Made by a program: the position numbers and the translations under genes
Notes under the pieces: generated by a model
The model's input: only the letters and a program-made list of their open reading frames with translations
Databases searched by the model: none
What the model was told of the DNA's origin: nothing
Shown here: positions 1 through 7,126 of the stretch, one piece after another
Layout: each line of letters opens with the position of its first letter
Position numbering within the stretch: the stretch's first letter is position 1
From: JAXMHQ01 sp046346665
GTDB taxonomy: Bacteria > Verrucomicrobiota > Verrucomicrobiia > Limisphaerales > JAXMHQ01
Reading direction: 5' to 3'
NCBI GenBank assembly: GCA_046346665.1
Contig: JAXMHQ010000009.1
Coordinates: 62,001 to 126,000, forward strand
Length of the DNA stretch: 64,000 nt

Positions 1-1
1 C

Positions 2-1426
2 CGGCTGAATGAGAACGGGGAACTGGTGGTAGTGGACCGGCTGGACGCGCAGGTGAAGATTCGCGGGAACCGGATTGAGCCCGGCGAAGTGGAGCTGGCG
101 CTGGCGGAATGCGGCGGGGTGGAGCGGAGCTTTGTCTGCGCCCGGCCGGCGGAGGGCGGCGATCTGCAATTGGTGGCTTACGTCATCCCCCGCGGCTGGA
201 GCTGGGGACGGCAGCGCGCCAGCCGGCTGCGCAGGACGTTGCGGGCCCGGCTGCCGGGCTACATGGTTCCGTCGGAGTTCGTCTTCCTGAAAGAATTTCC
301 GCTGACAGCGAATGGAAAGATCGATCGCCGCGCGCTGCCGGCCCCCGCCAACGCGCCCGCGCGGACCGCGCGACGGAACCGGCCGCGCGATGTTGTTGAA
401 ACGAGCCTCGCACGAATCTGGGAATCGACACTCGGCGTGCGCGGAATCGGCCGGCACGATGATTTTTTTGACCTCGGCGGCGATTCAATCAGCTCCGCGC
501 GGGTGCTGGCGCAGATCGAGGAGGCCCTGGGCGCCGTGCTGCCGCCGTCGTCGCTGGCGGAGCACGGGACCATCGACCGGCTGGCATCGCTGCTGACGAG
601 CTACGTGGTGCATGCGTCGGCCAGCCCCCTGGTGCCGTTGCGGAAGTCGGCCGCCGGCCGGCCGCTCTTCCTGGTTCACAACGGCCAGGGGGATGTCTCC
701 AATTACGGCCTTCTCGCGCGGCGCCTGCCCCCGCGCCCCGTGTACGGGATCCAGTCCATCGGCCTGCAGGGCGAAGCCTGGCCGCTCAGCCGCATCGAGG
801 ACATGGCCGAACGCTACCTGCGCGAGGTGGAAAGGGTGGATCCCACCGGCCCGTATCTTCTGGGGGCAAGTTGCATGGGCGGGATGGTGGCTTTGGAAAT
901 GGCGACGCGGCTGGTGAAATCCGGCAAACGCGTGGCCCTGCTCGCGTTCATGGACGTCCAACACCCGAGACATTACCGCGATCACTCCGACCCGGTGGAG
1001 CGCTACTACGGGCCGGCGCGGGATTTTGTCCGGGACGGATTGCGCATCGCCCGCTGGTCGGTCATTCGCGGGTTGGGCCTGGGGCGCGGGGATCGATGGC
1101 TGCAATCCTACCGCCGTTTCGTGAGCCACAGGAACGGCCGGGCCAATCGCTCCTATTCACCGCCGTTTTTTCCGGGCACAGGCACGCTGATCCTCACCGC
1201 GGATTCCCGGTTCCCGGGGCAGGAGGATCCGCGGTTGCGGTTGCAATCCCGGTGTCGCGAGACCCGGATCGTGACCGTGCCGGGAATCCGGCGCGGATTG
1301 TTCACGGCGCCGGTGGTGGATGAACTCGCACGCAAGCTGCACCAGGCGGTGGAGCTGGGTCTGTCGGAAGCGGGCTGTGAATCGGCCGAACACGAACCCG
1401 CGACGCTGGCGCCGGCCCGGGCCTGA
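2..1426 (+). CDS. Non-ribosomal peptide synthetase C-terminus (A-domain end, carrier protein, thioesterase), 5' truncated
   Basis: The reading frame is already open at base 2, so this is the tail of a larger gene cut by the window edge. Counting from the GTG at 26, the end of an adenylation domain comes first (A8-type RLDAQVKIRGNRIEPGE at 5-21, A10-type PLTANGKIDR with Lys98). A peptidyl carrier follows (DDFFDLGGDS, phosphopantetheine Ser154), then an alpha/beta-hydrolase thioesterase. The nucleophile elbow reads GASCMGG, which places Cys283 at the usual Ser position; Cys-type elbows are known in some NRPS/PKS thioesterases. Where a catalytic His is expected near the C-terminus (normally PG-[DN]-H) the sequence reads PGIRRG, so activity is uncertain. 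By family role the domain would release the finished chain. The substrate cannot be read because the specificity pocket lies upstream of the window. Confidence 0.88.
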   Translation, partial: RLNENGELVVVDRLDAQVKIRGNRIEPGEVELALAECGGVERSFVCARPAEGGDLQLVAYVIPRGWSWGRQRASRLRRTLRARLPGYMVPSEFVFLKEFPLTANGKIDRRALPAPANAPARTARRNRPRDVVETSLARIWESTLGVRGIGRHDDFFDLGGDSISSARVLAQIEEALGAVLPPSSLAEHGTIDRLASLLTSYVVHASASPLVPLRKSAAGRPLFLVHNGQGDVSNYGLLARRLPPRPVYGIQSIGLQGEAWPLSRIEDMAERYLREVERVDPTGPYLLGASCMGGMVALEMATRLVKSGKRVALLAFMDVQHPRHYRDHSDPVERYYGPARDFVRDGLRIARWSVIRGLGLGRGDRWLQSYRRFVSHRNGRANRSYSPPFFPGTGTLILTADSRFPGQEDPRLRLQSRCRETRIVTVPGIRRGLFTAPVVDELARKLHQAVELGLSEAGCESAEHEPATLAPARA

Positions 1427-1455
1427 CGAGAATTAGCGCGAAGGTTCGCCAATGG

Positions 1456-1547
1456 GGTGGGGCGAGACTCGGGCCCTGTCTTGGATTTCAAATTTCAAAT
1501 CTCAAATTTGAAATCTCAGAGAGGGCTCGACGGAGTCTCGCCCCACC
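1456..1547. repeat. Inverted repeat enclosing a heptad array
   Basis: Two 15-bp arms (GGTGGGGCGAGACTC at 1456-1470 and its exact complement at 1533-1547) flank a 7-bp tandem array of the type ATTTCAA (about 1485-1506), which then inverts on itself. The right half (1522-1547) is part of a 26-bp sequence found again, inverted and without mismatch, at 14771-14796. The unit sits between the NRPS stop and the glpK stop, so it may act as a bidirectional terminator. No T-run accompanies the stem. Confidence 0.7.
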
Positions 1548-1555
1548 CGCGGGGG

Positions 1556-3052
1556 TTAATCCCTCCGGTCTTCCCATTCGCGGGCGCGGCGCAGGGCTTC
1601 GTCCCACCGGCTGCGGCGATGCGCGGCGGCATCGGCGCTGAGCAACGGTTCAAATGTGCGATCGGGGCGCCAGGTGGACTGGATGTCTTCCGGACTTTTC
1701 CAGCAGCCCACGGCGAGGCCCGCCAGTGCGGCGGCGCCGAGCGCGGTGGTTTCCACGGTCCGGGGCCGGACGACGGGCACGCGCAGCAGGTCGGCCTGGA
1801 ATTGCATGAGCAAGTCGTTGGCGGACGCCCCTCCGTCCACGCGCAATTCCTGCAGCGGAATTTCCGAATCGCTGCGCATCACGTCCAGGACATCCGCGAC
1901 CTGGAAGGCGATGCCCTCGAGCGCGGCGCGCGCGAGGTGGCCGGCGGTGGTGCCGCGCGTGAGGCCGGTGATTGTGCCGCGGGCATATTGATCCCAATGC
2001 GGCGCGCCGAGCCCGGCGAAGGCCGGCACGAGATACACACCGCCGCTGTCCGGCACACTGGCGGCGAGCGATTCCACTTCCGCGGCGGACTTGAGGATGC
2101 CAAGCCCGTCGCGGAGCCATTGCACAACGGCGCCGCCGATGAAGACGCTTCCCTCCAGGGCGAATTCTGTTCGAGCCCCGATCTTCCAGGCGGCGGTGGA
2201 CAGCAGCCGGTGCCGGGAGGGTTTGGGTTCGGGGCCGACGTTCATGAGCATGAAACAGCCGGTGCCGTAGGTGTTCTTGGCCATGCCGCGCTGGAAACAG
2301 TGTTGGCCGAACAAGGCGGCCTGCTGGTCCCCTGCGATGCCCGCGATCGGGATGGGCGATCCGAACATGACGGGATCCGTTTCTCCGATGACCAGGCTGG
2401 AGCCGCACACTTCCGGGAGCAATTCCCGCGGGATGTTGAAGAGCTCCAGCAGTTCGTCGTCCCAGGCGCCGTTGCGCAGGTTGAACAGCATCGTGCGCGA
2501 CGCGTTGGTCACGTCGGTCACGTGCAGGCGTCCGCCGGTCAAATTCCAGGCGAGCCAGGTGTCCACCGTGCCGAAGGCCAGTTCGCCGCGCCGGGCGCGG
2601 TCGCGGGCGCCAGGCACATTGTCCAGGATCCAGCGCAGTTTGCTCGCGGAGAAATAAGCGTCGATCACCAGCCCGGTCCGATCCTGGATGAGCGGGGCGT
2701 GTCCGGCGCGCGCCAGGTCCTGGCAAAATCCCGACGTGCGGCGGTCCTGCCAGACGATGGCGGGATGGATGGGGGCGCCTGTGTGGCGATCCCAGACGAC
2801 GGTGGTTTCGCGCTGGTTGGCGATGCCGATGGCGGCAATGTCGCTCGCCTGCAGCCCGGCCCGGGCGATGGCGCCGCGGGCCACGCCGAGTTGCGAGGAA
2901 AAAATTTCGATGGGGTCATGTTCGACCCATCCGGGTTGCGGGTAGGATTGCCGGAATTCCTGCTGGGCAGCCCCGCGGATCGAGCCGTCCGCGTCGAACA
3001 CCAGCGCCCGGGAACTGGTGGTGCCCTGGTCCAGCGCGAGGATGAATGGCAT
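1556..3052 (-). CDS. glpK: Glycerol kinase
   Basis: FGGY-family sugar kinase that phosphorylates glycerol to sn-glycerol-3-phosphate with ATP in the cytoplasm. The start chosen is the ATG at 3052, which gives MPFILALDQGTTSSRAL; the N-terminal phosphate-binding loop DQGTT lies exactly where the family has it. The resulting 498 residues match the usual length of about 500. Further glycerol-kinase signatures are the WDRHTG and IVWQDRRT segments and the region around FAGLGAPHWD. The frame extends upstream to 3139, but that part is encoded by the intergenic CACGGATG repeat and is unlikely to be translated. No glpF or glpD neighbour is present, so the gene stands alone. Confidence 0.95.
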   Translation of the reverse strand: MPFILALDQGTTSSRALVFDADGSIRGAAQQEFRQSYPQPGWVEHDPIEIFSSQLGVARGAIARAGLQASDIAAIGIANQRETTVVWDRHTGAPIHPAIVWQDRRTSGFCQDLARAGHAPLIQDRTGLVIDAYFSASKLRWILDNVPGARDRARRGELAFGTVDTWLAWNLTGGRLHVTDVTNASRTMLFNLRNGAWDDELLELFNIPRELLPEVCGSSLVIGETDPVMFGSPIPIAGIAGDQQAALFGQHCFQRGMAKNTYGTGCFMLMNVGPEPKPSRHRLLSTAAWKIGARTEFALEGSVFIGGAVVQWLRDGLGILKSAAEVESLAASVPDSGGVYLVPAFAGLGAPHWDQYARGTITGLTRGTTAGHLARAALEGIAFQVADVLDVMRSDSEIPLQELRVDGGASANDLLMQFQADLLRVPVVRPRTVETTALGAAALAGLAVGCWKSPEDIQSTWRPDRTFEPLLSADAAAHRRSRWDEALRRAREWEDRRD

Positions 3053-3100
3053 GCGCGCAGTAAACCACCGGCATGAATCGAGGGCGAGGCGAATTCGACT

Positions 3101-3195
3101 TTGGCCACGGATGGAACACGGATGAAACACGGATTCCAATGGCAGGAGGATTAGCGAATCCGTTCCCCATCTCCGTGTTCAATCCGTGGCCAAAG
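3101..3195. repeat. CACGGATGAA-type tandem array with inverted partner
   Basis: Ten-bp units of the type CACGGATGAA run from about 3101 to 3137, and the complementary form (TCCGTGTTC, AATCCGTGGCC) lies at about 3172-3195, so the pair can fold into a hairpin. Related units occur at 4828-4978, 14905-14975 and about 28688-28715, always in gaps between genes. Confidence 0.75.
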
Positions 3196-3197
3196 CC

Positions 3198-4736
3198 TTA
3201 GGTCCACAGTTGCCGGTCGAGCGAACGGAACTGGACCGCTTCGCTGACGTGGTCGGACGCGAGATGCTCGGCACCGGCCAGGTCGGCGATGGTGCGGGCG
3301 ACTTTCAGGATGCGATCGTAGGCGCGCGCGCTGAAATGGTATTCCGACATCGCGAGCTTGAGCAGTTCCGACGTGTTGTCGTCGAGCGCGCAGAATTTGC
3401 GGAGATCGCGCGACGCCATGCGGGCGTTGCAGGTGATGCGCGGCCGGTCCCGGAACCGGCGCTGCTGGATTTCCCGGGCGGCCACGACGCGCGCGCGAAT
3501 CGTGGCGGACGGTTCGCCGGCGCTGCCGCCGGTGATTTCGCGGAACGGCACCGGAGGCACTTCGATGTGGAGATCCACGCGGTCGAGCAGCGGGCCCGAG
3601 ATGCGGCCGAGATATTTCTGGATTTCGCGCGGTGAACAGCGGGATTCCGTGGGCATTTTGCCGTCCGGCGTCGGGTTCATCGCGGCCACCAGCATGAATT
3701 GCGACGGAAACGTCATCGTGCCCGCCGCGCGCGAGATGGTGACATGGCCTTCCTCGAGCGGCTGGCGGAGGGTTTCGAGAACGCTGCGTTTGAACTCCGG
3801 CAATTCGTCGAGGAACAACACGCCGTGATGCGCCAGGGAAATTTCGCCCGGGGTCGGATTGATATTGCCGCCGAGCAGCCCGGCGTCGCTGGCGGTGTGA
3901 TGCGGTGCGCGGAAGGGCCGTCGCGTGATGAGCGCCTGGCCCGGTTGGAGCAGCCCGACAATGCTGTGGATCTTGGTGGTCTCGAGCGCCTCCTCGAGTG
4001 TGAGCGGGGGCAGGATGGACGGAAGCCGCTTGGCGAGCATCGATTTGCCGGTGCCGGGCGGGCCAATGAGAAGAATATTATGACCGCCGGCCGCGGCGAT
4101 TTCCAGGGCGCGCTTCACGGATTCCTGGCCTTTCACCTCGGCGAAATCCAGTTCGTCGTCTTCAATGTGCGCAAAGAGACCGGCGACATCCACGCGCGTG
4201 GGTGCGAGGCGGACGTTGCCCTCGAGGAAATCGGCGGCTTCTCGGAGGTTGTGGACGGGGATGACATTCAACCCGGTGACCACGGCGGCCTCGGCGGCAT
4301 TGTCGGGCGGCACCAGCAGGCCGAGCTTGCCTTCGCGGCGGGCGCTGAGAGCGATGGGCAGGACGCCTTTGACGGACCGGACCGCGCCGGTGAGGGCGAG
4401 TTCGCCGACGATGGAGAAATTGTCGAGTTGATCCGTCTCAATCTGTTCGCTGGCGGCGATCATGCCCAACGCGATGGGCAAATCGAAACTGGGTCCTTCC
4501 TTTTTGACGTCGGCGGGCGCGAGGTTGATGGTGGTCCGGCCCATGGGAAAGCTGAACCCGGAATTGGCGAGGGCAGTGGTGACGCGATCCTTGGATTCCT
4601 TGACGGCGGTGTCGGGGAGGCCGACCACAATGATGTTGGTATCGCCCCATCCGGCGTTCACCTCCACTTCCACCGGATAAGCCTCGATGCCATTGACCGC
4701 CGCGGCCCAGACCCTGGCCAACGTTCCCTTGCCCAT
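3198..4736 (-). CDS. comM: YifB/ComM family Mg-chelatase-like AAA+ ATPase
   Basis: The family is best known as ComM, a hexameric helicase that promotes branch migration during natural transformation. The start chosen is the ATG at 4736 (MGKGTLARVWAAAVNGIEAY), giving 512 residues against about 506 in the family; residues further upstream would be read from the gap. Order: N-terminal ChlI-type domain (VVGLPDTAVKESKDRV, about 45-60), AAA+ core with Walker A GPPGTGKSML, Walker B LFLDELPEF, the sensor region around AAMNPTPDG, and a C-terminal Mg_chelatase_C domain ending in DRQLWT. It may form part of a competence apparatus; pilB is present at the far end of the window but is not linked to it. Confidence 0.92.
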   Translation of the reverse strand: MGKGTLARVWAAAVNGIEAYPVEVEVNAGWGDTNIIVVGLPDTAVKESKDRVTTALANSGFSFPMGRTTINLAPADVKKEGPSFDLPIALGMIAASEQIETDQLDNFSIVGELALTGAVRSVKGVLPIALSARREGKLGLLVPPDNAAEAAVVTGLNVIPVHNLREAADFLEGNVRLAPTRVDVAGLFAHIEDDELDFAEVKGQESVKRALEIAAAGGHNILLIGPPGTGKSMLAKRLPSILPPLTLEEALETTKIHSIVGLLQPGQALITRRPFRAPHHTASDAGLLGGNINPTPGEISLAHHGVLFLDELPEFKRSVLETLRQPLEEGHVTISRAAGTMTFPSQFMLVAAMNPTPDGKMPTESRCSPREIQKYLGRISGPLLDRVDLHIEVPPVPFREITGGSAGEPSATIRARVVAAREIQQRRFRDRPRITCNARMASRDLRKFCALDDNTSELLKLAMSEYHFSARAYDRILKVARTIADLAGAEHLASDHVSEAVQFRSLDRQLWT

Positions 4737-4827
4737 GACCGCAGTGTGCGGTGAGGCGCAGCCGCGACGCAACCCTGAAGTTGGATCCCACTCTCCGGCG
4801 CCGGGAGGTTGGAGGCGAAAAGAAATT

Positions 4828-4980
4828 TCACCACGGATGAACACGGATGAACACGGATGTTGGACTGAAACGAACTGCGATTAGAACAGCCAAAACGCGG
4901 TGGGGCCTCCAGAGCCGGACCAGAAATGCAGCCTTCCCGCCTTTATCCGTGTTCATCCGTGTCCATCCGTGGTTCAAAAC
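4828..4980. repeat. CACGGATGAA array and its inverted copy
   Basis: The left arm at about 4828-4862 holds three tandem units CACGGATGAA. The right arm at about 4941-4978 holds the complementary units (CCGTGTTCATCCGTGTCC). The arms can pair across an 80-bp loop. The rest of the 4737-5125 gap holds only the composite element at 5019-5119; I see no gene there. Confidence 0.75.
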
Positions 4981-5018
4981 CAACACAAACCTAACTTCAG
5001 ATACTCAGGATCATCCCG

Positions 5019-5119
5019 TATGGACCAAAAATGGGCCCTCAAAATCGCTCCATAAGGCTCAAAACGCCTTTATTTTCGGCGTATTTTCCTGCCTGGCAAA
5101 GACATGCTCTGGCGACACC
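5019..5119 (+). repeat. Composite 101-bp repeat element, copy A
   Basis: A 36-bp imperfect palindrome (5019-5054, starting TATGGACC and ending GCTCCATA) is followed by a 50-bp spacer and the 15-mer TGCTCTGGCGACACC (5105-5119). The same geometry, 36 + 50 + 15, recurs at 6754-6854 and, on the other strand, at 43943-44043. The stop codon of the hydrolase gene downstream lies only 7 bp beyond this copy. Confidence 0.8.
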
Positions 5120-5125
5120 AGAATG

Positions 5126-6649
5126 TCACCGGTCCACTACCAGCACCGGAGGCGCCATTTTCGCGTCGCCTTTCAGGTTGAGTTCGATTCTCCCCGCTAA
5201 GGCGCGGCGGATTTCCTTTTCGCCGCTCACCGAGATGAGCTCGGCTTGTTGATGGATCACCGGCACGGCTGCTGTTGCGTCCCCGGTGCCGGCCACTGCC
5301 CAGAGAATCCAGACCCGGCCGCTGCCGGGTTCGGGGCCGTCGGGGTGCCGGAAGGCGGCGACCTGGCCACTCACAGCCGACAATTCCTCGGTCGCGGGCA
5401 GCATGGGGAAAGGATTGGGCAGCACGCTCACATAAGCGCGCACGCTCGCCTGTTCGGGAGCGGAAGCGTCCATGACCGCCAGCTTGCGAATCCCGGCGGC
5501 AAATCCGCGCGTCAGGAACTGCATCCGCCAGGCCGCCCGGCGGGTTCTGGAGAGAACGCCGATAAAATCGTAGTTCCCTTCCGTGTGCCAATATTCCTGC
5601 TTCCGTTCGTATTCGAAACCTGGAACGGCACGCTCATATTTTTCGAACACGGCGCGGATATCCGAAAAATCGTCGGTGAGGGTCCGGTCGTTTCGCGAGA
5701 AAGCCGTTTCGAGGCCCTCGTAGCAGTGGAAGCTGACCACGTCGAGGACCTTTCCGATCGAATACATTTGGCCCGCCTGACGGAAGCTCGGAGAGCCGGC
5801 AATCCGGGAGGAGTCCAGCGTCTCTTCAACCCACGGAGTGCCGTGGCCGTCACCGCCGATTCCGGGACCTACGATGACTGCGGCGGGGTCGGCCTGTCGA
5901 ATGGCCGCGGCGCTTTTGGTGACGAACTCCGCGTAATCGCCCGCCTGGCCCTTCCAGTTGGTGAGATAAACCTCGGGTTCGTTGTCCAACTCCCAGGCGC
6001 GCACCCCGAATCGGTCGCCCCAACCCTGCTGACGGGCCAGGGTGCCGCCCGGGCAATAGCGTTGCGCGAGCTTGCCGGCGAACGCGGCCGCGGCCTCCAT
6101 GTTCGCGGGCGCTGAATGCCCCGCCTGGCGGCGCCCGGCCCAGGCCGGTGGGCCGCCGGCGTTGCCACCCACGACCGGCGCCTGCATGAGAATGTTCAGT
6201 CCACGATCGTGGGCGGCGATGACGAATGCATCCAACTCCCGCCACGCTGCGGGTATGGCATGGCTCAAATCCACCGGCCCGTCCGGTTCCATGGCGCGCC
6301 AATAGACCGGCATGAACGTCCATCGCAATCCCATGGCCCGCTCACTATCGAGTGCCGCTATTTTCGACCCGCCCCAGGCGCCGCCTTTTCCGTCCCAGCT
6401 CCCCGTGTGGCCGATGTAGGGAGAATCGAATCCGTCCAGCCCTCCGCCCAGCCGGCCTTCTGTTGGCGGAGGGATGGGCTGGGCCACGAGCGGGTAATGG
6501 CGGGGAGTCTTTTGCAGCAGGAAAATCAGCAGTCCGATCAAGCCTGCCAGTAGCAGCAGGAAAATCGCGCACCCCCAGGCGCACCCGCGGAGGAGGCGCC
6601 GCCGCCAGCTTCTGCGCGGCGGTCCCGGGGATGCAGCCGCCGAAGACAT
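5126..6649 (-). CDS. Membrane-anchored clan GH-A glycoside hydrolase-like protein
   Basis: This 507-residue protein has an arginine-rich N-terminus and one hydrophobic segment (about 27-46), followed by an extracytoplasmic TIM-barrel-like domain. Two motifs fit clan GH-A retaining glycosidases: ELDNEPE at the expected end of strand beta-4 (acid/base Glu224) and EYWHTEGNYD at beta-7 (nucleophile Glu357). The stretch GLRWTFMPVYWRAMEPDG fits an early barrel strand. The family within the clan cannot be named with confidence; GH39- or GH5-like is the nearest impression. A C-terminal segment of beta character follows (about 400-507). The gene lies between two same-orientation copies of the 101-bp element. 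The substrate is unknown, probably a polysaccharide. Confidence 0.75.
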   Translation of the reverse strand: MSSAAASPGPPRRSWRRRLLRGCAWGCAIFLLLLAGLIGLLIFLLQKTPRHYPLVAQPIPPPTEGRLGGGLDGFDSPYIGHTGSWDGKGGAWGGSKIAALDSERAMGLRWTFMPVYWRAMEPDGPVDLSHAIPAAWRELDAFVIAAHDRGLNILMQAPVVGGNAGGPPAWAGRRQAGHSAPANMEAAAAFAGKLAQRYCPGGTLARQQGWGDRFGVRAWELDNEPEVYLTNWKGQAGDYAEFVTKSAAAIRQADPAAVIVGPGIGGDGHGTPWVEETLDSSRIAGSPSFRQAGQMYSIGKVLDVVSFHCYEGLETAFSRNDRTLTDDFSDIRAVFEKYERAVPGFEYERKQEYWHTEGNYDFIGVLSRTRRAAWRMQFLTRGFAAGIRKLAVMDASAPEQASVRAYVSVLPNPFPMLPATEELSAVSGQVAAFRHPDGPEPGSGRVWILWAVAGTGDATAAVPVIHQQAELISVSGEKEIRRALAGRIELNLKGDAKMAPPVLVVDR

Positions 6650-6753
6650 GGGGGAGTTTTGAATGGCGCCTCAAGAGAGTGCAATCAACAATTAATGACA
6701 GCACCCGATGACGAACGAAAAAACTCCATCGCAGACCATCCTTGTACATTCAT

Positions 6754-6854
6754 TATGGGCGCAAAAATAGGGCCAAAAATCGCTCCATATGCCTCAAAAC
6801 AGCCTCATTTTCAGCGCAATCTTTTGTCGAACAAAGAAATGCTTTGGTTAAACC
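6754..6854 (+). repeat. Composite 101-bp repeat element, copy B
   Basis: The 36-bp palindrome (6754-6789, TATGGGCG ... GCTCCATA) and the 50-bp spacer resemble copy A base by base over long stretches (GCCTCAAAAC, ATTTTC, CAAAGA). The 15-mer at 6840-6854 is degenerate (TGCTTTGGTTAAACC). The remainder of the 6650-7126 gap is AT-richer than its surroundings and probably holds the promoter of the next gene; I cannot fix it. Confidence 0.75.
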
Positions 6855-7126
6855 AGGCAGAACGAAGGGGCAAAGCAAAATGGAATCTGTGACAGCTGTG
6901 CAATCTGCGGAGGCTTGTTCAGGCCTCCCGGCCACCAATTCAGTTTGAATTGCCGCCTATAATTCCTGTTTCCTGCCGGTAAGGTGAGTTATAAATCCCC
7001 AGGCTTCTTGCTTCGCGCTGTCCTCCCGTTGAGTAACGGTTGGCTGATTAGTCTTGATTTTTCATCGGTTCTGTGTGTTTAGTGAATCTGTCTGCGGAGG
7101 TCAGTCATTTCAGATATGGAGACTCT

